Assembly (NCBI GenBank): GCA_023439505.1
Contig: JAEXNR010000047.1
Location: 1 to 46,089, forward strand
Length of the DNA stretch: 46,089 nt
Direction of reading: 5' to 3'
From: Bacillota bacterium
GTDB taxonomy: Bacteria; Bacillota; Clostridia; Lachnospirales; Lachnospiraceae
Positions 33,335 through 41,329 of this stretch are shown one piece after another; position 1 is the stretch's first letter, and every line of letters starts with the position of its first letter. Under the pieces are notes generated by a model. It saw nothing but the letters and a program-made list of their open reading frames with translations. It had not been told where the DNA came from and made no database searches. Position numbers and translations under genes: made by a program.

Positions 33335-36089
33335 GAATGTAAGAGAGAAGAAAAAACTGGTAATTGGTATTTTAGCCCATGTGGATGCCGGGAAGACAAC
33401 GCTTGCGGAGAGTATGCTGTATCTCTCGGGAAGTATCAGAAAATTAGGTAGAGTAGATCATAAGGATGCGTTTCTGGATACCTTTGAGTTGGAGAGGGAA
33501 AGAGGGATCACTATTTTTTCAAAGCAGGCAGTCCTTACTTTTGAAAACCTGGAGATCTCTTTATTGGATACACCGGGACATGTTGATTTCTCCACAGAAA
33601 TGGAACGGACCTTACAGGTACTGGATTACGCTATTCTGGTAATCAGTGGGAGCGATGGAATACAAGGGCATACAGAAACATTATGGAGATTATTGGCCCG
33701 ATATCAAATTCCCACATTCCTCTTTATCAACAAGATGGATATGGAGGGAACGGAGCGAAGCCGGTTAATTCGCCAGATCAAGACAAGACTGAATGACGGA
33801 TGCATTGAGTTTGGTGAGGAGGACTCGTCCGGCCATTTTATGGAAGCGGTTGCCATGAGTGATGAGACGTTACTGGATCATTATATTGCACATGAAATCA
33901 TAGAGACAAAAGATATTGCAAGAATGATTGCAAAACGCAACATTTTTCCCTGTTATTTTGGCTCGGCGCTAAAACTGTTTGGCGTGGAGGAATTGCTTGC
34001 AGGAATTGCAGAATATACACAGCATATTCCTTATCCGGAAGAATTCGGGGCGAAGGTTTATAAGATTGCGAGAGATGAGCAGGGTAATCGGTTGACCTAT
34101 ATGAAGATTACCGGAGGGAGTCTCAGAGTAAAGAAAGTGCTGACGAACGCTAATCAAAGGACGGGGGACCAACAGGGGATCTGGGAGGAAAAGATAGACC
34201 AGATACGAATTTATTCAGGCGCCAGATACGATGCAAGCGAGGAGGTGTTCGCGGGCTGTGTATGTGCAGTCACCGGATTGAGCAGCACATATCCCGGGGA
34301 AGGTCTGGGGACAGAGGCTGTTTCTGATATTCCGTTTCTGGAGCCGGTATTAAATTATCAGATTATTCTGCCGCCGGAATGCGATCCTCATTCAATGCTG
34401 TCTAAATTACGTCAATTGGAAGAGGAAGATCCCCTTCTTCATATTATGTGGTCGGATCAATTAAAGGAAATTCATGTGAAGTTAATGGGAGAGGTTCAGG
34501 TAGAAATACTAAAGAGCCTTATTTTGCAGCGGTTTGGTATTCCTGTTCAGTTTGGCACAGGCAATATTGTATATAAAGAGACCATTCTGGAGCCGGTGGT
34601 GGGCTTGGGACACTTTGAACCCCTGCGGCATTATGCTGAAGTACACCTTCTAATGGAGCCGGGGGACCAGGGGAGTGGTCTGGTGGTTTCCAGTAATTGC
34701 AGTGAAGATGAATTGGATCGTAACTGGCAGCGGCTGATTTTGACCCATCTGGAAGAAAAGGAACATGTGGGGGTACTAACCGGTGCACCCATTACCGATA
34801 TGAAGATAACCCTTATTGCAGGGCGAGCCCATCAGAAGCATACAGAGGGCGGAGACTTCAGGCAGGCTACTTATCGTGCCGTAAGACAGGGGCTGCAGCA
34901 AGCCAGGTGCGCCCTTTTGGAACCCTTTTATAGTTTCAGACTGGAGATACCTTCTGAAGTTGTTGGAAGAGCAATGTCTGATATTCAGAGAATGAACGGA
35001 ACCTTCGGACCCCCTGAGATGCAAGAGGACAAGACGATACTGACCGGCAGTGCACCTGTCTCAACCATGCGTAGTTATCAGATGGAAGTTACAGCATATA
35101 CAAGAGGAAGGGGCAGGCTGATCTGTACCTTGAAGGGGTTTGAACCCTGCCACAATGCGGATGAGGTGATTTCTCAGATAGGGTACGATAGGGATGGAGA
35201 TTATGATAATCCGTCAGGCTCTGTATTTTGTTCTCATGGAGCAGGATTTGTGGTCGCATGGGATCAAGTGCAAGCTTATATGCATGGGAACAATGGGTGG
35301 CAGCCGCCTCAAATGGAAGTATCCGGTGAGAGAAGCTTATCCTTTAAACAGACCTTAGTCAGGGAACAGACAGAAGTATCCATAGTAAAAAACCCGAAAC
35401 AATATGGCGGTTCTCTACAGGAGGACCAGGAGCTGGAGCAGATATTCGTTCGCACCTTTGGTCCATTAAAGCAAAAAAAAGGCTATTCGCCCGGTGGACT
35501 GGGGTATGAGACAAAACCTAAAATGGAAAGTTCACAGAGGAAACAACTGTCACAGCTGCCGCCGAAGATTGAGCGGAAGGAATATCTGCTGGTAGACGGA
35601 TATAATATTATCTTCTCCTGGGAAGAACTACAGGAGCTGGCAAAAGAGAGCATGGATGCCGCAAGAATTAAACTGATGGATATTCTCAGTAATTATCAGG
35701 GATTTAAAAAGTGCATACTAATTCTGGTATTTGATGCGTATAAAGTAAAGGGCGGAGTCGGCTCTGTGGTGGATTACCATAACATTCATGTGGTATATAC
35801 CAGAGAGGCGGAAACAGCTGACCAATATATTGAAAAGGTAACACGGGATATGAGGGGGAAACATCAGGTCACTGTTGCTACCTCAGATGCCTTGGAACAA
35901 ATGATTATTCTGGGAAATGGGGCACTCAGATGTTCTGCCAATGACCTGAAAGAGGAAATTCTCAGGGTTCGCGAGCTGATCCGCAGAGATTATCTGGACA
36001 AACCATCCACAGGAAAAGCTTATCTGAAAGAGCAGTTTCATGAGGATATCCTGGAATTTTTACGAAAGGATAACCCTTCTATCTCTTGA
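33327..36089 (+). CDS. TetM-like translational GTPase fused to a YacP/Rae1-type NYN domain
   Basis: This 920-aa protein begins with an EF-G/TetM-type GTPase: G1 AHVDAGKTT, G2 ERERGITIF, G3 LLDTPGHVDFSTE, G4 NKMD, followed by EF-G-like domains II-V to about residue 700. The domain IV loop reads AHQKHTEGGDF and lacks the YSPVS-type tip of TetM, so tetracycline protection is uncertain. From residue 751 a second domain carries YLLVDGYNIIFSW (Asp757), LVFDAYKVKG, TREAETADQYIEK and VATSDALEQ..ILGNGALR, matching YacP/Rae1, a ribosome-associated endoribonuclease. Known TetM proteins are about 640 aa and end before such a domain. ATG 33327 overlaps the upstream gene; the open frame extends to 33243. 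Confidence 0.9.
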   Translation: MTENVREKKKLVIGILAHVDAGKTTLAESMLYLSGSIRKLGRVDHKDAFLDTFELERERGITIFSKQAVLTFENLEISLLDTPGHVDFSTEMERTLQVLDYAILVISGSDGIQGHTETLWRLLARYQIPTFLFINKMDMEGTERSRLIRQIKTRLNDGCIEFGEEDSSGHFMEAVAMSDETLLDHYIAHEIIETKDIARMIAKRNIFPCYFGSALKLFGVEELLAGIAEYTQHIPYPEEFGAKVYKIARDEQGNRLTYMKITGGSLRVKKVLTNANQRTGDQQGIWEEKIDQIRIYSGARYDASEEVFAGCVCAVTGLSSTYPGEGLGTEAVSDIPFLEPVLNYQIILPPECDPHSMLSKLRQLEEEDPLLHIMWSDQLKEIHVKLMGEVQVEILKSLILQRFGIPVQFGTGNIVYKETILEPVVGLGHFEPLRHYAEVHLLMEPGDQGSGLVVSSNCSEDELDRNWQRLILTHLEEKEHVGVLTGAPITDMKITLIAGRAHQKHTEGGDFRQATYRAVRQGLQQARCALLEPFYSFRLEIPSEVVGRAMSDIQRMNGTFGPPEMQEDKTILTGSAPVSTMRSYQMEVTAYTRGRGRLICTLKGFEPCHNADEVISQIGYDRDGDYDNPSGSVFCSHGAGFVVAWDQVQAYMHGNNGWQPPQMEVSGERSLSFKQTLVREQTEVSIVKNPKQYGGSLQEDQELEQIFVRTFGPLKQKKGYSPGGLGYETKPKMESSQRKQLSQLPPKIERKEYLLVDGYNIIFSWEELQELAKESMDAARIKLMDILSNYQGFKKCILILVFDAYKVKGGVGSVVDYHNIHVVYTREAETADQYIEKVTRDMRGKHQVTVATSDALEQMIILGNGALRCSANDLKEEILRVRELIRRDYLDKPSTGKAYLKEQFHEDILEFLRKDNPSIS

Positions 36090-36149
36090 ACATTCACGAT
36101 AATTTGTGATCCCGCATATGCTTCATTCCCCATATAAATGTGGCGCTAT

Positions 36150-36273
36150 GATTTCGATAAACAATTACGTGAAGGAGGATATGCATCCGTCAGTACTTGG
36201 GTTCTGTATTTTAGAGCCTTATGTACTGCTGCGTAATGTAATGAAGCGAGAGCGGATCCGCTTCAAAATCATT
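36150..36273 (+). repeat. dispersed hairpin repeat, copy B
   Basis: This copy shares GATTTCGATAAA, AAGGAG and the whole hairpin core with copy A over about 125 nt. Hairpin 36183-36239: GCATC/AATGT (one mismatch, one wobble), CGT/GCG, CAGTAC/GTACTG, apical GGTTCT/AGAGCC. A second hairpin GAAGCG/CGCTTC spans 36243-36264. It lies in the 351-bp gap before the Na/Pi cotransporter. Confidence 0.82.
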
Positions 36274-36379
36274 AGTCGAAATTATATTCGTGGCCTCGAA
36301 TGGGGAGGGAACAATAATGATATCCCATATTATACATAAAATTTATATGAAATTAACGTTCCCTTTACAATATATTTTG

Positions 36380-36388
36380 TGGTATAAT
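36380..36388 (+). promoter_or_regulatory. extended -10 promoter of the Na/Pi cotransporter gene
   Basis: TGGTATAAT at 36380-36388 fits an extended -10 element (TGnTATAAT); no good -35 is present at the right distance (TTTACA at 36364 is only 13 bp upstream). The start codon lies 53 nt downstream. Confidence 0.55.
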
Positions 36389-36440
36389 ATACTAGCGTGT
36401 GTAAATATCGCATATTATGTTGAATCAAAGGAGATCAGAC

Positions 36441-38216
36441 GTGGATTTTTTTAATTTGTTAACAATGATAGGTGGGTTGGCCTTATTCTTATACGGAATG
36501 AGTGCCATGGGTCATGGATTAGAACAATTATCAGGTGGAAAACTAGAAAAATTATTGGAGAAACTGACGTCTAATCCAATTAAGGCGGTACTTTTGGGAA
36601 CATGTGTCACTGCGGTGATCCAGTCATCATCTGCAACGACGGTTATGGTAGTAGGTTTTGTTAATTCAGGTATTATGAAATTAACGCAGGCAGTGGGAAT
36701 CATTATGGGAGCGAACATCGGTACTACCGTTACTTCCTGGATTTTAAGCCTGACGGGGATTGAAAGCAGTAACTTTTATATCAGACTTCTAAAGCCATCA
36801 ACCTTTTCTCCGGTATTGGCAATTATCGGTGTTGTACTCTTATTATTCTTTAAGAGCGAGAGAAAGAAAAATATTGGCACTATTATGATTGGTTTTGCGA
36901 TACTTATGTTTGGTATGGAGAGTATGAGTGATGCAGTAAAACCTTTAGCAGATGTGCCGGAATTTACTGATATTTTAACCATGTTCTCAAATCCGCTGTT
37001 AGGTATGCTGGCCGGTGCCCTTCTTACAGCGATTATACAGAGCTCATCCGCATCCGTTGGTATCCTTCAAGCATTATGTATGACAGGCTCGTTAAGTTTT
37101 GGGACAGCAATTCCAATTATTATGGGACAGAACATCGGAACCTGTATTACCGCGATCCTTTCCTCCATTGGTGCGAATAAGAATGCGAAGAGAGCAGCAT
37201 TAATCCATTTGTATTTTAATTTGATCGGAACTGTATTATTTATGGTGTTGTTCTATTCCTTAAATGCAGTATTAAAATTTTCATTCTTAAATAGTTCTGT
37301 TAATCCGGCACAGATCGCGATTGTTCATAGTACATTCAATATCTCTGCAACGTTTGTCCTGCTGCCATTTTCTAAATTGCTGGTGAAGCTTGCAACCATC
37401 TCGTTACCGGAAGAAAAACTGGATCCGACAGAATCGATTAAAAGCGATTTTCAACTATTGGATAGTCGTTTTTTGGATAAAACATCATTTGCTACAGAAC
37501 AATGTAAAAGTGTGGCAGTTAATATGGCGCAACTGACAAAGATTTCGTTATTCAAGGCGTTGTCCCTATTGGAAAAGTATGATGTGGAGCTGGTAAATGA
37601 AGTCAGGGAAATGGAAAGTAAAGTGGACAAGTATGAGGACGAATTAGGATCTTATCTAATTAAATTAAGCAGTAAGAATTTGTCGGAGAAGGATTCCAGA
37701 ACAATATCCATCCTGCTGCATTGTATTGGTGATTTTGAGCGTATCTCTGATCATTCGATTAATATTATGGAGGCAGCCAGGGAGATGCATGATAAGAAGC
37801 TGAAGTTCTCGGATGAAGCTTCTGCTGAAATCACCATATTTACTCAAGCGATCAGAGAGATCGTTACTACTTCACTGGAAGCATTTGAGAAGGAAAATAT
37901 CTCACTTGCCTCAAAAGTGGAACCGTTAGAGGAAGTAATAGATTATCTGAATGAGAGTCTGAAGAAGCGGCATATCAAGCGTCTTCGATCAGGACGCTGT
38001 ACCATTGAGCTGGGATTTGTATTATCCGATATCATCAATAATTATGAAAGAATATCCGATCATTGTTCCAATATAGCGGTCTGGATACTTCACGCGAAGG
38101 AAATTGGATTTGATACCCATGAATATCTGGATAAGTTGAAACATGGAGATAATCAGGAATTCAGAAATCAATACGCAGGCTTTAAAGAAAAATATCGTTT
38201 ACCAAGTCAGGCATAA
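36441..38216 (+). CDS. Na/Pi cotransporter family protein with PhoU domain
   Basis: This 591-aa membrane protein has two inverted repeats of the sodium/phosphate symporter family, with the signature QSSSATTVMVVGFV in the first half and QSSSASVGIL in the second, MGANIGTTVT and MGQNIGTCIT, and about eight to nine helices to residue 325. The C-terminal 220 residues form a PhoU-like helical domain (FERISDHSINI and YERISDHCSNI). It probably imports phosphate with sodium, controlled through the PhoU part. The start is GTG 36441, because AAAGGAG lies 7 nt upstream; the earlier ATG at 36417 would include that site. Confidence 0.92.
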   Translation: MDFFNLLTMIGGLALFLYGMSAMGHGLEQLSGGKLEKLLEKLTSNPIKAVLLGTCVTAVIQSSSATTVMVVGFVNSGIMKLTQAVGIIMGANIGTTVTSWILSLTGIESSNFYIRLLKPSTFSPVLAIIGVVLLLFFKSERKKNIGTIMIGFAILMFGMESMSDAVKPLADVPEFTDILTMFSNPLLGMLAGALLTAIIQSSSASVGILQALCMTGSLSFGTAIPIIMGQNIGTCITAILSSIGANKNAKRAALIHLYFNLIGTVLFMVLFYSLNAVLKFSFLNSSVNPAQIAIVHSTFNISATFVLLPFSKLLVKLATISLPEEKLDPTESIKSDFQLLDSRFLDKTSFATEQCKSVAVNMAQLTKISLFKALSLLEKYDVELVNEVREMESKVDKYEDELGSYLIKLSSKNLSEKDSRTISILLHCIGDFERISDHSINIMEAAREMHDKKLKFSDEASAEITIFTQAIREIVTTSLEAFEKENISLASKVEPLEEVIDYLNESLKKRHIKRLRSGRCTIELGFVLSDIINNYERISDHCSNIAVWILHAKEIGFDTHEYLDKLKHGDNQEFRNQYAGFKEKYRLPSQA

Positions 38217-38237
38217 CAGTCCGATATCGAGGGTTTA

Positions 38238-38300
38238 GTGTGAATTATGAAGAACTAATTCACACGTTGAATTATGAAGAACTAATTCACACGTTGAATT
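38238..38300 (+). repeat. tandem 27-bp repeat with inverted arms
   Basis: A 27-bp unit occurs twice without change (38241-38267, 38268-38294) and begins a third time. The first unit with its flank forms a perfect 10-bp inverted repeat GTGTGAATTA/TAATTCACAC (38238-38247, 38256-38265) with an 8-nt loop. A further hairpin GCGTGC/GCACGC follows at about 38303-38323. It lies just after the Na/Pi gene. Confidence 0.8.
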
Positions 38301-38370
38301 TATGCGTGCGAGCAAGTAGCACGCGTGGACACGGCATTGGCAGCATGGAGGATTAATATAAAACGATCAC

Positions 38371-38426
38371 AAAAAGCCACGTCCGCTGGAAAGCATAGTA
38401 TGCTCCATACACCGGACGTGGTTTTT
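38371..38426. terminator. bidirectional terminator
   Basis: CCACGTCCG (38377-38385) pairs with CGGACGTGG (38413-38421), with AAAAA before and TTTTT after, and a nested AGCATA/TATGCT hairpin inside the loop. It serves both the Na/Pi gene and the convergent MFS gene. Confidence 0.88.
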
Positions 38427-38428
38427 CA

Positions 38429-39901
38429 TTATACCATTGCTTTAGCATTTGACGCCTTGATTTGTGTCTTCCGTTCTTTCTTTAGAAAAAGAGCGGGAAC
38501 TAATCCGATTAAAGTCAAAGCAGAAGCAATCATAAAAATGTCATCCAGACCTTTTACAAAGGAAGAGGATTGGATCTGAGCAGTTTGTGAAGAAATGTCT
38601 GTACCTGCGGCAATCAAAGTAGCAGTGATTATTTGTGCATGATGAGAGATACGATCGGTAAGAATACTGGTTAGCGCTGCGATTCCAAGGGAGCCGGAAA
38701 CTCTGGATATGATATTTGATATAGCAGATGCATCCCCCACTTCGGTACTTGAAGCAGAATCCAGTGAAGCTGCCTGGGCGGATACTGCTGCAAAGGACAT
38801 ACTGATCCCCCGTAGTATCATCCAGTAAATAATAGTAGTATTACTGGTTGTAACATCAATGCTGTGCAAAAGATAAGTGGTTAATGCAAGGCTGACGATA
38901 CCAAAAATGGCAAGTGGTTTAGGACCGGCTTTATCATATAACTTACCGATGACAGGCATCAACAGACCGGAAACCAGTGCGCCGGGGAGCATGATAAGTC
39001 CTGTGTCAAGTGCGCCCAGACCCTTAATGGTCTGAAGAAAAAGAGGGACAAAGAAAATTCCTGAAAAGAGGCCAACGGTAGTGATTAGCGTTGTTATATT
39101 TGCGGCGGTAAAATTACGGTGTCGAAAGATTCTGATATTTAATAACGGATAGCTCAATCTTAACTCGATTATGACAAAGGTAATGAAAGATGCTAAACTA
39201 ACCAGTAATAAAAGAAGGGTATTTTGTGAAGTCCAACCCCAGTCGCTGCCCTTACTTAGCGCTAAGAGCAAACTGAATAACATGATAACGGCAGTAACGG
39301 CTCCACCCAGATCCAGTTTTTTTACCTTCGACTTCTCGAAATCAGGGAGGAAGAGGAAAGAAAGGATGATCCCTATGATACCAATGGGGATATTAATGGT
39401 AAAGATCCATTTCCAGCCTACGTATTCCACCAAATAGCCGCCGATGGTAGGACCCAGAGCCGGCGCAATTAAAAGAGCAACACCAACTACACCCATGGCG
39501 ATTCCAAAGCTTTCTGGCGGTACAATTTTTTTTACCATTGTCATCATACAGGGCATTAAAAGTCCGCCGCCCAGGGCTTGAATTACTCGGGCTACGATGA
39601 GGGAACTAACACTCCAGCTGATCGTACAAAGGAAAGAACCAAAAGTAAACATAATTAATGCAAAGAGATATACCTTCTTATAACCGAATTTGTCCCCTGC
39701 CCAACCGCTAAAGGGGATAACAACACCAAGAGCCAGCATATATACGGTTACCACCCATTCAATTTGGCCTGCTGTGGTGTGATATACTTGAATCATTGTG
39801 GAGATTGCAACATTTACGATACTGGAATCCAGTATGGACATAAAGCCGCCGATTAGTGCCACTAATATGGGGAGAACCCATTTTTTGTCAGTTTGTGTCA
39901 T
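38429..39901 (-). CDS. DHA2-family MFS multidrug efflux transporter (EmrB/QacA type)
   Basis: This 490-aa protein has 14 predicted helices and DHA2 motifs: motif D1 LDSSIVNVAI, motif A GDKFGYKKVY and motif C-like GPTIGGYLVEYVGWKWIFTINIP. It should export toxic organic compounds with proton antiport. The ATG at 39901 follows AAAGGA; the longer frame to 40018 overlaps the MarR gene. It lies 28 nt downstream of a MarR regulator on the same strand, so the regulator probably controls it. Confidence 0.9.
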   Translation of the reverse strand: MTQTDKKWVLPILVALIGGFMSILDSSIVNVAISTMIQVYHTTAGQIEWVVTVYMLALGVVIPFSGWAGDKFGYKKVYLFALIMFTFGSFLCTISWSVSSLIVARVIQALGGGLLMPCMMTMVKKIVPPESFGIAMGVVGVALLIAPALGPTIGGYLVEYVGWKWIFTINIPIGIIGIILSFLFLPDFEKSKVKKLDLGGAVTAVIMLFSLLLALSKGSDWGWTSQNTLLLLLVSLASFITFVIIELRLSYPLLNIRIFRHRNFTAANITTLITTVGLFSGIFFVPLFLQTIKGLGALDTGLIMLPGALVSGLLMPVIGKLYDKAGPKPLAIFGIVSLALTTYLLHSIDVTTSNTTIIYWMILRGISMSFAAVSAQAASLDSASSTEVGDASAISNIISRVSGSLGIAALTSILTDRISHHAQIITATLIAAGTDISSQTAQIQSSSFVKGLDDIFMIASALTLIGLVPALFLKKERKTQIKASNAKAMV

Positions 39902-39929
39902 TTTCTTATTCCTTTCTTTTTGTGAAATA

Positions 39930-40355
39930 TCAGGTCCTTGTGTTCTGCTGTAGATGGCTCTGTAGCGTCTTAAGATCCCCGAGGAGATGTTCCAGGAATG
40001 CCGGAGGAAGAGAATCAAATAAGGAATATAATTCTGCGTCAGCCTTATGAAGGAGAGTCTCTATCATATCACTTAGTTCCGGAGTGCCCTGAATTAGAAT
40101 GCACCTTCTGTCATTTTTATCATGAATTCTGATGAGATACCCTTTATTCTCTAATCTGTCAAAAAGACTGGTTAATGTGCTGGCCGGCACACCCATATTT
40201 GATGTGAGCTCAGTTGATTTACAGAGTCCCTTTTTATTGATTTTCCAGAGAATGATCAGTTCTGTCACCGAAATACCATGATCCTTAACAAGAGGTGACA
40301 TCTTTCGCAGGATCTGAGTATTAACCTGCGTGAGCAGTTCTACTAATTCAAACAA
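39930..40355 (-). CDS. MarR-family transcriptional regulator
   Basis: This 141-aa winged-helix regulator shows STELTSNMGVPASTLTSLFD as the recognition region and GYLIRIHDKNDRRCILI as the wing, with flanking dimerisation helices. It probably represses itself and the efflux gene that follows, responding to a small ligand. The start is TTG, 7 nt after GGGAGGTG. A perfect inverted repeat at 40415-40432 upstream is the likely operator. Confidence 0.9.
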   Translation of the reverse strand: MFELVELLTQVNTQILRKMSPLVKDHGISVTELIILWKINKKGLCKSTELTSNMGVPASTLTSLFDRLENKGYLIRIHDKNDRRCILIQGTPELSDMIETLLHKADAELYSLFDSLPPAFLEHLLGDLKTLQSHLQQNTRT

Positions 40356-40398
40356 GTAATCACCTCCCTGCTTTTCCTGCTTGATGATACGAAATGGA

Positions 40399-40432
40399 AT
40401 ATTACGATAATAAATATTACGAAATCGTAATA
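40399..40432 (-). promoter_or_regulatory. MarR-type operator
   Basis: TATTACGAAATCGTAATA (40415-40432) is an inverted repeat with 8-bp arms around AA. An extra half-site ATATTACGA lies just downstream in the direction of transcription (about 40399-40407), in direct orientation to one arm. It sits 60-80 bp before the MarR start codon, overlapping the probable promoter. Confidence 0.75.
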
Positions 40433-40533
40433 AATGATATCACCCATAACTGTAAACGTCAAGAATCATCTTAACGAAGATGAGACGGGACTTCTGATGA
40501 AACGTAAGCGATTTTCACAAAAAGAAAGTAGCT

Positions 40534-41004
40534 TTAATGATGTTCTTTACAAGTCATCCCCTTTACTTCCAGTTTAAATACTGCGGTTGCGTTCAAAGCC
40601 GCATCCGGGAAGTCCCAGTGCTCCTGGCTGGAATAATGTGCCATGATAGATAGTAAAGCCTCGCGTTTTTCCTCCCTGTCGGTTATAATACTTATGGGTC
40701 CTTCACCAATGACACTCTGGTAACGGAAAGAATATTCGCAGGCAATATCATGTTCATTTACCTTGTGATTTGTGTCCAACTCAAACCCTGCATAGCCAAG
40801 TTCTGTGATCAAATCGATTTTTTTCCCTTTCGTTGCTCCATGGAAATAGAAGACTTGCTTTTCTCCCCTGTCATCATAACCAAAATTTAACGGTACAATA
40901 TAGACACCATTTCCATCCCGAAATCCGAGACGACAGCAATCGCAGGCCATGATAATCTCTCTGATTAATTCAGCATCAGTTACCTCTTTTTCTTTTCTTC
41001 TCAT
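40534..41004 (-). CDS. pyridoxamine 5'-phosphate oxidase-fold protein (NimA-like)
   Basis: This 156-aa protein fits the NimA-type split-barrel FMN family: CDCCRLGFRDGNGVYIVPLNFGYDD, VFYFHGATKGKKIDLI and FELDTNHKV, with YSFRYQSVIGEGPI. Related proteins reduce nitro compounds or bind FMN or haem; the actual activity is not known. GGAGGAG precedes the ATG. It is divergent from a MocR-type PLP-binding regulator, so a link to vitamin B6 metabolism is possible but unproven. Confidence 0.82.
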   Translation of the reverse strand: MRRKEKEVTDAELIREIIMACDCCRLGFRDGNGVYIVPLNFGYDDRGEKQVFYFHGATKGKKIDLITELGYAGFELDTNHKVNEHDIACEYSFRYQSVIGEGPISIITDREEKREALLSIMAHYSSQEHWDFPDAALNATAVFKLEVKGMTCKEHH

Positions 41005-41026
41005 AATTTTAACTCCTCCATTCTTT

Positions 41027-41048
41027 CAGACGTCGTAATCAGACGTCG
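41027..41048. repeat. paired direct repeat CAGACGTCG
   Basis: CAGACGTCG occurs at 41027-41035 and 41040-41048, period 13 bp, each containing the palindrome GACGTC. It lies just upstream of the NimA-like gene, in the gap shared with the MocR regulator, which commonly binds direct repeats. Confidence 0.5.
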
Positions 41049-41073
41049 ACATAGTCACTGGTTCACTCTTTAC

Positions 41074-41168
41074 AAAAGGATAAGGCATAATCATGCATTT
41101 GTCAGTTCTTAAGGTTTGTAATTGATAACCTTATGTACTGTTACATAATACTGCCAAGTGCGGGTGGC
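41074..41168 (+). repeat. dispersed hairpin repeat, copy C (diverged)
   Basis: A more diverged copy: GCATTTGTCAGTTCTT corresponds to the core of copies A and B, and CCTTATGTACTG is identical. Hairpin 41095-41151: GCATT/AATAC, TGT/ACA, CAGTTC/GTACTG (one mismatch), apical GGTT/AACC. Possible second hairpin GCCA/TGGC (41153-41168). It lies in the 325-bp gap between the divergent NimA-like and MocR genes, followed by a promoter-like pair TTGGAA (41182) and TATGAT (41206). Confidence 0.7.
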
Positions 41169-41329
41169 TCAGCTTTGAAACTTGGAATTGTGTTTCTTCC
41201 TATAGTATGATACATTGAAAATGGTTCCGGGTAAAGCTCCGCTATAAAGAATAAGATGGTACCAATTTGGGGTTTTATCTGAATGGATGCGGTGGTATCA
41301 TGGTTTCATATTACAAAAAGAGGTGTTGT

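Noticed and set aside
33327..35400. Tetracycline resistance call for the GTPase
   Set aside because: The GTPase is TetM-like, but the domain IV tip needed for drug displacement is not recognisable, so resistance is not claimed.
36106..36339. 77-codon open frame before the Na/Pi gene
   Set aside because: It runs through repeat copy B, whose homologues elsewhere are noncoding and contain length differences; no ribosome binding site.
38238..38300. Possible CRISPR array
   Set aside because: The 27-bp units are directly adjacent without spacers, and no cas genes are present.
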